Of a stretch of 64,000 nucleotides of DNA, positions 46,449-54,612 are shown piece by piece (position 1 is the first letter of the stretch; each line of letters begins with the position of its first letter). The DNA comes from a bacterium (lineage in GTDB: Bacteria; Pseudomonadota; Alphaproteobacteria; Acetobacterales; Acetobacteraceae). The translations under genes and the position numbers were made by a program. The notes beneath the pieces are model-generated. The model ran no database searches, was not told the DNA's origin, and saw only the letters and a list, made by a program, of their open reading frames with translations. The stretch spans positions 62,001-126,000 of the forward strand of contig JAMFRO010000084.1 of assembly GCA_026224825.1 (NCBI GenBank), given 5' to 3'.

Positions 46449-47747
46449 ATGGACGAGCTTATCAAACCGACGGAGCTTGAAATAAAGCAGCCGCCTCGCC
46501 CCAAACTTCTGGATGTCATGGGCCCCGGGCTCATCACCGGTGCCTCCGATGACGATCCCAGCGGCATCGCCACCTATTCCCAGGCCGGGGCGCAATTCGG
46601 CTATGCCATCGGCTGGACCTTGCTGTTCACCTATCCGCTCATGTGCGCCATCCAACTCGTCAGTGCTGAAATCGGCCGTGTGACGGGGCGCGGCATTGCG
46701 GGCAATATGCGCCGGTACAGCCCGGCCTGGCTGCTCTATGCCATCGTCGCTTTGCTGCTTGGCGCCAACATCATCAACCTCGGGGCGGATCTCGGGGCCA
46801 TGGCCGCGGCACTCAAACTGCTGGTGCCGGTGCCCATGCCGGTGGCCGTGGCCGGGTTCACCCTCATCTCCGTGCTGCTGGAGGTGTTCGTCCGCTACGC
46901 CCGCTATGTTTCCGTGCTGAAATGGTTATCCCTCTCGCTCTTCGCCTATGTCGCCACGGTGTTCATCGCCGGCGTGCCCTGGGGCAAGGCCATCTCCGGT
47001 ACCCTGCTCCCGCATCTGCAATTCAGCGGCGATTATCTCACCGTGGTCGTCGCCGTGCTGGGCACCACCATCAGCCCGTATCTGTTCTTCTGGCAGGCGG
47101 GCGAGGAGGTGGAGAAGGAAAAAGAGGATGACACGGCACAACCGCTGATCGACGCACCTTTGCAGGCGCCTGCGGAAATGCATAGGATTCGCCTGGACAC
47201 TTACGTGGGCATGGCGTTTTCCAACATCGTGGCGCTCGCCATCGTCATCACCACCGCCGCCACTTTGCATGCGCATGGCATCACCAACATCACCACCTCA
47301 TCCCAGGCGGCGCAGGCGTTAAAACCGATTGCCGGAAAATTCGCCTTCACCATTTTTGCCCTCGGCATCGTCGGCACCGGGCTGCTGGCGGTGCCGGTGC
47401 TGGCCGGCTCCGCCGCCTATGCCATGGGCGAGGCGTTCAAATGGCCGGTGGGGTTGGGGCTGAAGGCCAAGCGCGCGAAAGCGTTTTACGGCACCATCGC
47501 CATTGCCTTTCTGCTCGGCGCGCTGTTGAATTTTTCGCCCATCGACCCGATCAAAGCTCTGTTCTGGAGTGCGGTGGTCAACGGCGTGGTCGCCGTGCCG
47601 GTGATGGTGGTGATGATGCTGCTGGCCTCACGCCAAACCGTGATGGGTGATTTTACCCTCGGGCCGCTCCTTAAAATTTTCGGCTGGATCGCCACCGCCG
47701 CGATGGCGCTGGCGGCGGTGGGGATGTTCGCGACCATCCAGTGGTGA
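46449..47747 (+). CDS. Nramp-family transporter with non-canonical metal-site motifs
   Basis: 432 residues, ~11 membrane helices. The first-helix motif is ITGASDDDPSGIATYSQ, so the canonical DPGN reads DPSG (36-39); the sixth-helix MPH motif is replaced by SPY (209-211) in GTTISPYLFFWQ. A charged cytoplasmic loop (EEVEKEKEDD) follows. Typical Nramp proteins import Mn or Fe; loss of the Asn and Met ligands argues for a different ion or substrate. Gene stands alone; 131 bp upstream carry no clear promoter. Confidence 0.85.
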   Translation: MDELIKPTELEIKQPPRPKLLDVMGPGLITGASDDDPSGIATYSQAGAQFGYAIGWTLLFTYPLMCAIQLVSAEIGRVTGRGIAGNMRRYSPAWLLYAIVALLLGANIINLGADLGAMAAALKLLVPVPMPVAVAGFTLISVLLEVFVRYARYVSVLKWLSLSLFAYVATVFIAGVPWGKAISGTLLPHLQFSGDYLTVVVAVLGTTISPYLFFWQAGEEVEKEKEDDTAQPLIDAPLQAPAEMHRIRLDTYVGMAFSNIVALAIVITTAATLHAHGITNITTSSQAAQALKPIAGKFAFTIFALGIVGTGLLAVPVLAGSAAYAMGEAFKWPVGLGLKAKRAKAFYGTIAIAFLLGALLNFSPIDPIKALFWSAVVNGVVAVPVMVVMMLLASRQTVMGDFTLGPLLKIFGWIATAAMALAAVGMFATIQW

Positions 47748-48527
47748 TCAGTATTTTATCCAAACGCAGGTGGTCTGCCGGTAGGACACACGCAAGTCCC
47801 CCTCGATCAGCCTGGCGTTGAACCCCAACGCATCCTCGCCCGACAGCGCATCCGCGTAAAACATCGCGCGCAGCGCCGCGATGGTGATGGCTTCGGGGAA
47901 AGAGGTTGCCAGTACCGCATCAAGCGGCAGATCGGCGGTGACGCTGCCCCGCACCACCGGCACGCCCACGGGCAGCCCCTCGCCCAGCCCCGCCATCTCA
48001 TCCACCGTCAGCGCATGCACATGCGAGGGGTCACGCAAAATCTCCATCCGGTCATAGGCGGCGGATTTCTGGTCCACTGGCGTGACATCGCGGATGGCGA
48101 TGCGCCCGCCGGGGCGGCACACCCGCACCAACTCGGCAAAAGCGGCACGCGGTGTGGTAATGTGGTGGAAGGCAGCACCTGAGACCACCAGGCTGAACGC
48201 AGCATCGGCAAAGGGCAGCGCGTAGACATCGCCCTCGACCCATTCGGCGTTGTTTATATTGCGTTTTTCCTGGGCGGCGCGGGCCTGCACCAGCATGGCC
48301 GGGGTCAGGTCCAGCCCTGTAACATGCGCCACATAAGGCGCCAGATCGAGCGTCAGCGTACCGGGGCCACAGCACACATCCAGCAGCAAATCATCCAGTT
48401 TTGGCCCCAAAAGCGCCCGGAATCCCTCCTGCCGCCCATTTGTCATGGACGATGTAAGGCGGCTATACCCCTCCGCCTGGAGCGAAAACTGGCCGATTAC
48501 CTTGGCTTTTTGTTCATCTTCACGCAT
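47748..48527 (-). CDS. Class I SAM-dependent methyltransferase (UbiE-like)
   Basis: 259 residues. SAM motif LLLDVCCGPGTLTLDLA, then GLDLTPAMLVQARAAQ and the acidic WVEGDVYALPFADAAFSLVV; ELVRVCRPGGRIAIRDVTP is the post-I/III region. ATG at 48527 follows TTAGGAG. Substrate unknown. Its stop is directly adjacent to the Nramp stop (convergent), and it is divergent from the AraC gene. Confidence 0.87.
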   Translation of the reverse strand: MREDEQKAKVIGQFSLQAEGYSRLTSSMTNGRQEGFRALLGPKLDDLLLDVCCGPGTLTLDLAPYVAHVTGLDLTPAMLVQARAAQEKRNINNAEWVEGDVYALPFADAAFSLVVSGAAFHHITTPRAAFAELVRVCRPGGRIAIRDVTPVDQKSAAYDRMEILRDPSHVHALTVDEMAGLGEGLPVGVPVVRGSVTADLPLDAVLATSFPEAITIAALRAMFYADALSGEDALGFNARLIEGDLRVSYRQTTCVWIKY

Positions 48528-48628
48528 GTTCGTCTCCTAAATATTTGCACACATTATCGAAACGTCACTTGTCCTGCGCGGGTGTATCGGCCATATTTGG
48601 TGCAGCAACGGCCAAAAATAGGGCGGAA

Positions 48629-49414
48629 ATGCAGGCAAGGCTCGTCACCATGCGCGCGCATAGCGCGGAAGAAATGCCACTCGCCGCCGGGGCGCATTGC
48701 AGCGACGGCTGGTCCGTCACCTCGCCCTGGCATTATCACGACATGCACCAACTGCTTTACGCCTTCGATGGCGCGGTGGAGGTGGAAGGGCTGCAGGGGC
48801 ATTACAAAGTGCCGCGCCAGTTCGCGGTGTGGATCCCGGCTGGCGCCGTGCACCGCACCAGCATCCAGCGCATCCCCTCCGGCTCAGTGTTTCTCAGCCC
48901 GCAACTGCTGCCCTGCGCCATGGCGGCACCGCGCGTCATCGCCGCACCCGCACTGCTGCGCGAGATGGTGATGCACGCCATGCGCTGGCCGCTGGACCGC
49001 GCGGCAGATGAGATGAGCGAAGCCTATTTCACCTGCTTCGCCCGGCTGTGCGAGGAATGGATCGCCGAGAGCGTCAACCTGCTCCTGCCCTCCAGCACCG
49101 ATGCGCGCATGGCCGCCATCATGGCACATACGGAACAGAATATCGCGACGGTAACGCTGGCCGATGTCTGCCGCGAAGCGCATATGACAGGGCGCACCCT
49201 GCGCCGGCATTTTCACAAAGCCGCAGGCATAAGCTGGGAGGAATACCGGCAGCGCCTGCGCATCTGCCTGGCGCTGGAAGCACTGGACAGCACAACAAAC
49301 CCCATCGGCGAAATCGCCGCGACCCTGGGCTACGAAAACCCAGCCGCCTTCGCCCGCGCCTTCCGCAGCACCACAGGCCTAGCCCCGCGCGACTACCGGA
49401 AGACCGGGGGGTGA
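48629..49414 (+). CDS. AraC-family transcriptional regulator
   Basis: 261 residues from ATG at 48629; the frame is open 28 codons further up. The N-terminal cupin-like domain (SPWHYHDMHQLLYAFDGAVEVEG, VWIPAGAVHRT) is followed by two C-terminal HTH units (VTLADVCREAHMTGRTLRRHFHKAAG and IGEIAATLGYENPAAFARAFR, ending APRDYRK). It may control the divergent methyltransferase gene. The final codons and TGA lie inside the outer arm of palindrome copy 2. Confidence 0.87.
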   Translation: MQARLVTMRAHSAEEMPLAAGAHCSDGWSVTSPWHYHDMHQLLYAFDGAVEVEGLQGHYKVPRQFAVWIPAGAVHRTSIQRIPSGSVFLSPQLLPCAMAAPRVIAAPALLREMVMHAMRWPLDRAADEMSEAYFTCFARLCEEWIAESVNLLLPSSTDARMAAIMAHTEQNIATVTLADVCREAHMTGRTLRRHFHKAAGISWEEYRQRLRICLALEALDSTTNPIGEIAATLGYENPAAFARAFRSTTGLAPRDYRKTGG

Positions 49415-49703
49415 CTTGTCCTGGGGGCGGGGATGTTCCACGGAAAAGGCCAGGGCTCTGCCGTCGTGCGCAGCACGCCTCCGGCGTGACGACCCGCCAA
49501 GGGCCGAAAGGCCCTTGGATCCCACCCGGGTCTTGGAAAGGGATGCCCTCGAGATCACGTAGTGGGACAGCCCGTGCAGGGCATCCCTTTCCAAGACCCG
49601 AAGTAGTGGGGGTCTGGGGCCTCAGGCCCCAGCGGGTCCAGGGCAGAGCCCTGGCCTTTTTTTCCGTGGAACACCCCCGCCCCAAGGACAAGTCACCCCC
49701 CGG
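49404..49703. repeat. Composite cloverleaf palindrome, copy 2, with extended outer arms
   Basis: The shell is 49444-49663: outer stem 49448-49462 with 49642-49656, hairpin A with GAAA loop (49497-49518), central 23-bp palindrome (49527-49549 with 49578-49600), hairpin C (49615-49631). It differs from copy 1 by a ~30-nt hairpin insert in the left arm (49463-49493, CACGCC/GGCGTG). The arms continue outside the shell for ~40 bp (49404-49443 with 49664-49703) with three or so mismatches. The left arm contains the AraC stop codon. This fills the whole ~330-bp gap before the DUF445 gene. Confidence 0.9.
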
Positions 49704-49740
49704 CTTGCGCCGCCACGGGGGTGGGTCCTAGTCTTCGGGC

Positions 49741-51006
49741 ATGAGCCAAACCCAGCCGGACCCGGATGCGGGGCTGCGCGCCTCGTTAAAAAAACACCAG
49801 CTTTTTGCCAGTGGCTTGTTAGCGCTGATGGCTGGGCTGGCTGTGGTGGGCTATTTGCTGCCGCCTTCGCCTGAGGCTGCTTTGCTGCGCGATGCCGCGA
49901 AGGCCGGGTTTATCGGCGGGGTGGCGGATTGGTTTGCGGTTACGGCGCTGTTCCGCCATCCGCTTGGCTTGCCCATTCCGCATACCGCCATTCTGCCGGC
50001 GCAAAAGGAGCGGCTGGGCCATGCTCTGGGGCGGTTTGTGGCCAACCATGTGTTTACGGAAACGGATTTGCGCAAGCTGCTCGGCAATCTCGACAGCCCC
50101 GCTTTGCTGCGCCGTTTCCTGTCCGACCCCAACGCCACCCGCCCTCTGGCCGAGGCGCTGGCTGGGATGCTGCCCAAACTCCTGGCCAGCATAGAGGACG
50201 GTCGGGCGCGGCGGCTGCTGGCGCGGTTTCTGCCCAAGCTGATCGGCGGCAAGGCGGCGGGCATTGTGGTGGCCAGGGCTCTGGCCGGGCTGGTTGCGGG
50301 CGGGCGGCATCAGGAGGTGTTCTCCTTCATCCTCACCCAGCTCAAGGAGACCATGTCCGCCCGCGAGGAAACTTTGGCCTCCGCCATAAAGGAGCGGGTG
50401 TCGCAGCATGGCGGCAAACTCGTGGGCTGGGCGCTGGGGGCGACGGTGGCCAAGCGTGTGCTGGTGGCGGTGAACCAGGAGCTGGAGCATGTGAGCCCAG
50501 ACAGCTCCGAGATGCGCGATGCGTTTGACGAATGGGTGCATCGCGAGATCGACAAGATGGAAACCGACCCTGCCCGTGCGGCCGAACTGGGCCGCGCCAT
50601 GCAGGGCGTGCTGGCGCATGACACGGTAAAAGCCTGGGCCTGGGATGTGTGGGCCCGGCTGCGCCGTGCTTTGGAGCTGGATGCCGCCAACCCGCACGGC
50701 CGCTCGGTGGCGGTGATAGAGAGCGCGCTGGGCAGCCTGGCCGAGGTTCTGGAGAAGGACGAAATTGCCAAGGCGCGGGTAAATGCCGCTGTGGAATCCA
50801 TTGTTTTGAGGGCTTTGCCCGCCGCGCAGGCGGAGGGTGCCGCCTTCATCGGCCGGGTCGTCGGCGCCTGGGATGCGGCGACGATCACCGACAAGCTGGA
50901 GCTGCGCGTGGGCAAGGATCTGCAATACATCCGCGTCAACGGCACGCTGGTGGGGTTCTTCCTGGGCGCTGCCATCAACCTGGCGCTGCTGGTTGCCGGG
51001 CGATGA
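49741..51006 (+). CDS. DUF445-family membrane protein
   Basis: 421 residues. One membrane helix near each end (FASGLLALMAGLAVVGYLL; LVGFFLGAAINLALLVAG) with a long helical middle. Family marks: DAAKAGFIGGVADWFAVTALFRHPLGLPIPHTAI near the start and the ADW motif. E. coli YjiN is a member; function unknown. GT-rich leader, single gene. Confidence 0.87.
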   Translation: MSQTQPDPDAGLRASLKKHQLFASGLLALMAGLAVVGYLLPPSPEAALLRDAAKAGFIGGVADWFAVTALFRHPLGLPIPHTAILPAQKERLGHALGRFVANHVFTETDLRKLLGNLDSPALLRRFLSDPNATRPLAEALAGMLPKLLASIEDGRARRLLARFLPKLIGGKAAGIVVARALAGLVAGGRHQEVFSFILTQLKETMSAREETLASAIKERVSQHGGKLVGWALGATVAKRVLVAVNQELEHVSPDSSEMRDAFDEWVHREIDKMETDPARAAELGRAMQGVLAHDTVKAWAWDVWARLRRALELDAANPHGRSVAVIESALGSLAEVLEKDEIAKARVNAAVESIVLRALPAAQAEGAAFIGRVVGAWDAATITDKLELRVGKDLQYIRVNGTLVGFFLGAAINLALLVAGR

Positions 51007-51193
51007 AGCGCGCTTGAAGCGGCTATGTTTTTTTGGTTTTGCGCCGCACTTCGCAAACATTTGTTAACCTGGGCGGGTTAAACAGAAATTACCGAAGCGG
51101 GTGTTTTGGCCCTCCGTATGGATCGCATCCCGGAAAAATTCCGGCCCGCATCGGTATTTCGCAATGGATGGAGGTTTGCACCGGAGGATCATC

Positions 51194-51439
51194 ATGAGTG
51201 CCATCAGCATTTCCGCCCCCGGCGGCGGTTTGAATTTCGCCAACTCTCCCTATTCCCCACCAGCCACAAGCACACGCTCGACCGTCCAACTGGCCACTGG
51301 CGCCACAGTCACCACCATTCGCGGCTCCACCGGCGATGTGCTTGCGGTAGCCACAGCCGGACTTGCCGCGCAGAACGCGGCGAGTGGCCAATATGCGGGG
51401 GCCCAACCTGCTACCTCGACGCTCTACATTATAGCCTGA
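51194..51439 (+). CDS. Small Ser/Thr/Ala-rich protein of unknown function
   Basis: 81 residues from ATG at 51194 after GGAGGATC. No signal peptide, no Cys, Lys-free and rich in Ser, Thr, Gly and Ala (SISAPGGGLNFANSPYS ... ATSTLYIIA). The strong ribosome site and 190 bp of own leader argue for a real gene. No family is recognised; it could be a secreted or structural peptide. The leader holds a CCGGAA/TTCCGG hairpin (51130-51144). Confidence 0.6.
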   Translation: MSAISISAPGGGLNFANSPYSPPATSTRSTVQLATGATVTTIRGSTGDVLAVATAGLAAQNAASGQYAGAQPATSTLYIIA

Positions 51440-51445
51440 GCCCCC

Positions 51446-51475
51446 GCCCGCCTTAGGTAGGCCCGCCTTAGGTAG
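51446..51475 (+). repeat. 15-bp perfect tandem repeat, two units
   Basis: GCCCGCCTTAGGTAG occurs twice in a row just after the small gene and before the MITE-like element. Confidence 0.9.
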
Positions 51476-51485
51476 AATGGGGTTA

Positions 51486-51627
51486 GAGACTGTTTCAGAA
51501 GTCGCTCTGGTGAGTCGTCTAGTGGTGATTTCCGAGCACCGGCGCGGAGCGTACTTCAGTACGTGAGCACCGGCGCGCAGAAAATCGCCGCTAGACGGCC
51601 GCCAGAGTAGACTTATGAAACAGTCTC
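51486..51627. mobile_element. MITE-like element with IS5-group style ends
   Basis: 142 bp, no coding capacity. Terminal inverted repeats start GAGACTGTTTCA-N-AAGTC and stay paired, with scattered mismatches, for ~50 bp per side (also CTCTGG and CGTCTAG blocks). It is flanked by TTA at 51483-51485 and TTA at 51628-51630, a 3-bp target duplication of the kind made by IS1031/ISL2-type IS5-family transposases. The middle holds CGTACT-TC-AGTACG and two direct copies of GAGCACCGGCGCG. The right TTA is the complement of the stop codon of the next gene. Confidence 0.75.
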
Positions 51628-52308
51628 TTAGGTAATACGCGTTTCGAGCACACCTACGCCGGCGATCTCGCCGCGCAGCACATCGCCACGGGCGAGTGGG
51701 CCGACACCGTCCGGTGTGCCCGTAAAAATCAGATCGCCCGGGGCCAGGCGCACCAGGCGCGAGAGGGCGGCTATAATCTCCGGAACTGGCCAGATCATGT
51801 CCGCCAGATCGCCGGATTGGCGCGTCTGGCCGTTGACCTGCAGCGTGATGCGCCCCGCCGCGGGGTGATCCCCGGCCGGGATAATGGTGCCGATCGGCCC
51901 GGAGGCGTCGAAACCCTTGCCCATATCCCAGGGCTGGCGGGCGGCTTTGGCCTGTTCCTGCAGGTCCCGCCGCGTTAAATCCAGCCCCACGGCATAGCCG
52001 AATACATGGCTCAGCGCCGTTTCCACCGAGATATCCGCACCACCCTGGCCGATGGCCACCACCAGCTCCACCTCATGATGCAGATTTTCCGTGGCCGGCG
52101 GGTAGGGTGTGTCCGCCCCGCCTGTTACCAGCGCATCGGCCGGTTTGGCGAAGAAAAACGGCGGCTCGCGGCTGGGGTCACCGCCCATCTCGCGCGCATG
52201 GGCGGCGTAATTGCGCCCCACGCAATACACCCGGCGCACCGGAAACAGCCCGCCGCCTTGTACCGGCACGGCAATTTGCGGCGGCGGGGCTGTGACATAT
52301 GCGTTCAT
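51628..52308 (-). CDS. Fumarylacetoacetate hydrolase (FAH) family protein
   Basis: 226 residues from ATG at 52308 (AAGGAAA ahead). Metal-dependent C-C hydrolase/isomerase fold: [26 protein letters not shown], the metal-binding [25 protein letters not shown] and [13 protein letters not shown]. Close to fumarylpyruvate hydrolase-type members. Its TAA overlaps the target-site duplication of the MITE-like element. Confidence 0.9.
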   Translation of the reverse strand: MNAYVTAPPPQIAVPVQGGGLFPVRRVYCVGRNYAAHAREMGGDPSREPPFFFAKPADALVTGGADTPYPPATENLHHEVELVVAIGQGGADISVETALSHVFGYAVGLDLTRRDLQEQAKAARQPWDMGKGFDASGPIGTIIPAGDHPAAGRITLQVNGQTRQSGDLADMIWPVPEIIAALSRLVRLAPGDLIFTGTPDGVGPLARGDVLRGEIAGVGVLETRIT

Positions 52309-52361
52309 GATCGAGTTTCCTTTACTTGGAGGGCGGCGGCGCATGCGTTATGATGCACGCC

Positions 52362-52862
52362 ATGAAAGCCATTTTCGCCATGCTCGCCACGATTGCAATC
52401 CTCTCGCCGCTGGCCGCGACAGCCGGTGCGCCGGTGCCGCTCGGCCCCAACAAGGGCGTGTTCGGCGATTGGACCGCCGCCACATACGGCAGTGGCGCCA
52501 GCAAAATCTGCTACGCCTTCACCAAGCCGCAAAGCACCACCCCGCCGCTGGACAAGCGCGGGCTGACGATGCTGACGGTGACCGAGCGGCATGGCTCGCA
52601 TGACGAGGTCTCCGTCACCCCCGGCTACATCTACCCCGGCAATGCCGCGATCAGCATGCAGCTCGGCCGCAACCGGCTGTCCTTCTACGTGCAGGATAAT
52701 GTGGCCTTTACCGATGATGTAACCCAGGCGCTGAGCGGCTTCGCCAACCAGTCGCAAGCAGGTGTGACCGCCACCGGGCCGAAGGGCAAAAAGCTCACGG
52801 ACCAGTTTTCGCTGAGCGGTTTTTCCGCGGCCTATAAAGCGATTGCGAAGGCCTGCCCATGA
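52362..52862 (+). CDS. IalB-like (invasion-associated locus B family) exported protein
   Basis: 166 residues from ATG at 52362; ATGs at 52350 and 52353 are alternatives. Signal peptide MKAIFAMLATIAILSPLAATAG. The mature part has the family-type FGDWTAATYGSGASKICYAFTKP and a final Cys, likely a disulfide. Periplasmic; role unclear. ATGA overlap with rlmN. Confidence 0.75.
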   Translation: MKAIFAMLATIAILSPLAATAGAPVPLGPNKGVFGDWTAATYGSGASKICYAFTKPQSTTPPLDKRGLTMLTVTERHGSHDEVSVTPGYIYPGNAAISMQLGRNRLSFYVQDNVAFTDDVTQALSGFANQSQAGVTATGPKGKKLTDQFSLSGFSAAYKAIAKACP

Positions 52863-54028
52863 ACGTGATCACAAACGATCTGCTGCTGCCCTCCGAGCGC
52901 GAGCGCATACTCGCCAAGGCCGCGCATTTTTCCCCGCCCGATTACGTGCTGCCGGATGGCAGGCGCGAGCTGGTGGGGCTGAACCGCGAGGAGTTGGTCG
53001 CGGAGATGGAAGCCTTCGGCGAGAAAGCATTTCGCGCCAAGCAGCTCTGGCATTGGATCTATCACCAGGGCGTGCGCGATTTCTCGGCCATGAGCAGCAT
53101 TGCCCGGCCGTTGCAGGAGAAGCTCGCCGCGCATTTCGTGGTAGGGCGGCCCGATGTGGCCTCCGACCAGCTCTCGAAAGATCAGACGCGTAAATTCCTG
53201 TTCAAATTCCGCGATAACGAGGCGGTGGAGACGGTGTACATCCCCGACCGCCAGGAGGATCGCGGTGCTGTGTGCCTCTCCTCCCAGGTCGGCTGCACCC
53301 TCTCCTGCCGCTTCTGCCACACCGGCACGCAGCGCCTGGCCCGCAACCTCTCCGCCGCCGAAATCGTCGGCCAGTTCATGGCCGCGCGCGATGCCTATAG
53401 CGAATGGCCCAGCCCAAAAGGCGACACGCCGCGGCTGCTCTCCACCATCGTAATGATGGGCATGGGCGAGCCATTATATAATTACGAGAACGTCGCGAAA
53501 GCGCTGAAAATCATCATGGATGGCGAGGGCATCGGCCTCTCGCGCCGCCGCATCACCCTCTCCACCTCCGGCGTGGTGCCGATGATGGACCGCTGCGGCG
53601 AAGAACTCGGCGTAAACTTGGCCGTGTCGCTGCATGCTGTGACGGACGAGCTGCGCGACGAAATCGTGCCGCTGAACCGCAAATACAACATCGCCGAACT
53701 GCTAGCCGCCTGCGCCCGCTACCCCGGCGCCTCGAATGCACGGCGGATTACGTTTGAATACGTGATGCTGCGGGGCATCAATGATTCCGAAGCCGAAGCC
53801 CGCGAGCTGGTGCGGCTGATCAAAGGCCTACCCGCAAAAGTAAACCTCATTCCCTTCAACCCCTGGCCCGGCAGCACCTACCTGCCGAGCACGCCGGAAG
53901 GTTTGAAGAAGTTTGCGAAGATCGTGATGGATGCAGGCTATGCCTCGCCCATCCGTACACCGAGGGGGCGCGATATTCTGGCGGCCTGCGGGCAGCTCAA
54001 AAGTACGATGGAGACGGGCGCGGCGTAA
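52859..54028 (+). CDS. rlmN: Dual-specificity 23S rRNA/tRNA adenine-C2 methyltransferase
   Basis: 389 residues. Radical-SAM cluster Cys in CTLSCRFCHTG, GMGEPLYNYENV, and the C-terminal mechanistic Cys in DILAACGQL. It methylates A2503 of 23S rRNA and A37 of some tRNAs. The ATG overlaps the IalB-like stop; the end overlaps the convergent GNAT gene by 32 bp. Confidence 0.96.
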   Translation: MNVITNDLLLPSERERILAKAAHFSPPDYVLPDGRRELVGLNREELVAEMEAFGEKAFRAKQLWHWIYHQGVRDFSAMSSIARPLQEKLAAHFVVGRPDVASDQLSKDQTRKFLFKFRDNEAVETVYIPDRQEDRGAVCLSSQVGCTLSCRFCHTGTQRLARNLSAAEIVGQFMAARDAYSEWPSPKGDTPRLLSTIVMMGMGEPLYNYENVAKALKIIMDGEGIGLSRRRITLSTSGVVPMMDRCGEELGVNLAVSLHAVTDELRDEIVPLNRKYNIAELLAACARYPGASNARRITFEYVMLRGINDSEAEARELVRLIKGLPAKVNLIPFNPWPGSTYLPSTPEGLKKFAKIVMDAGYASPIRTPRGRDILAACGQLKSTMETGAA

Positions 54029-54575
54029 ATCCTTCCGCCCCCTCCAGCGTCTTCTCATACTCGATGAGAACATGCCGCTTGCGGCCAAAAGCCTGCGCCG
54101 GATAGCAGCGCGGAAAGCCGAAGCCTACCCGCTCCCAGAAACGCACCGCCGGCTGGTTGACGTCCACCACCGAGAGCAGGATCGAATCCGCCCCCTCAGT
54201 CTTCACCCAGGCCTCGAACGCCAGATAGATATCCGTGCCCACCCCCCGGCCGCGCCATTTCAGCTCCTGCAATTGCAGGCTCAAATACCATTGGTTCTCC
54301 CGCCGGTAATGCCGCAGAGCCAGGATAATACCGCCCAGCGCGCCGTTTGCCGCATACAGCCCTATCGGCAGCAGATGTTTCAGCGGCACCCCCGGGGGCA
54401 CGTTGCGCAGCTCCCGCAGCGCCGCATTTGCCTTCGGCCGCCGCCCCTCCACGATTTCAAAATAATCATGGCAACGCTCCAGCAGCTTCTGCAGAACCGG
54501 CGCGTCCTTCTCCGTCAGACCATGCCCTGCCAGCCCACGCGCGGAGAATAATGGTTTATCGGTCCGAGGTGCCAT
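53997..54575 (-). CDS. GNAT-family N-acetyltransferase
   Basis: 192 residues. N-terminal ~80 residues are helical; the acetyl-CoA loop is ELKWRGRGVGTDIYLAFEAW, followed by LLSVVDVNQPAVRFWERVGFGF, typical of GNAT. Substrate unknown. The last ~10 codons lie antisense in rlmN. Confidence 0.83.
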   Translation of the reverse strand: MAPRTDKPLFSARGLAGHGLTEKDAPVLQKLLERCHDYFEIVEGRRPKANAALRELRNVPPGVPLKHLLPIGLYAANGALGGIILALRHYRRENQWYLSLQLQELKWRGRGVGTDIYLAFEAWVKTEGADSILLSVVDVNQPAVRFWERVGFGFPRCYPAQAFGRKRHVLIEYEKTLEGAEGFTPRPSPSYF

Positions 54576-54612
54576 GCATCATCCTTGCCACTTCCGTCTT
54601 ATATCCCCAGCC

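Noticed and set aside
49444-49663. Reading the cloverleaf elements as tRNA-like or group II intron remnants
   Set aside because: The four-way fold lacks anticodon, T-loop or domain V features; the shared hairpins are GC palindromes ending in T-tracts.
51486-51627. Complete insertion sequence
   Set aside because: Only 142 bp with no transposase; at most a non-autonomous element.
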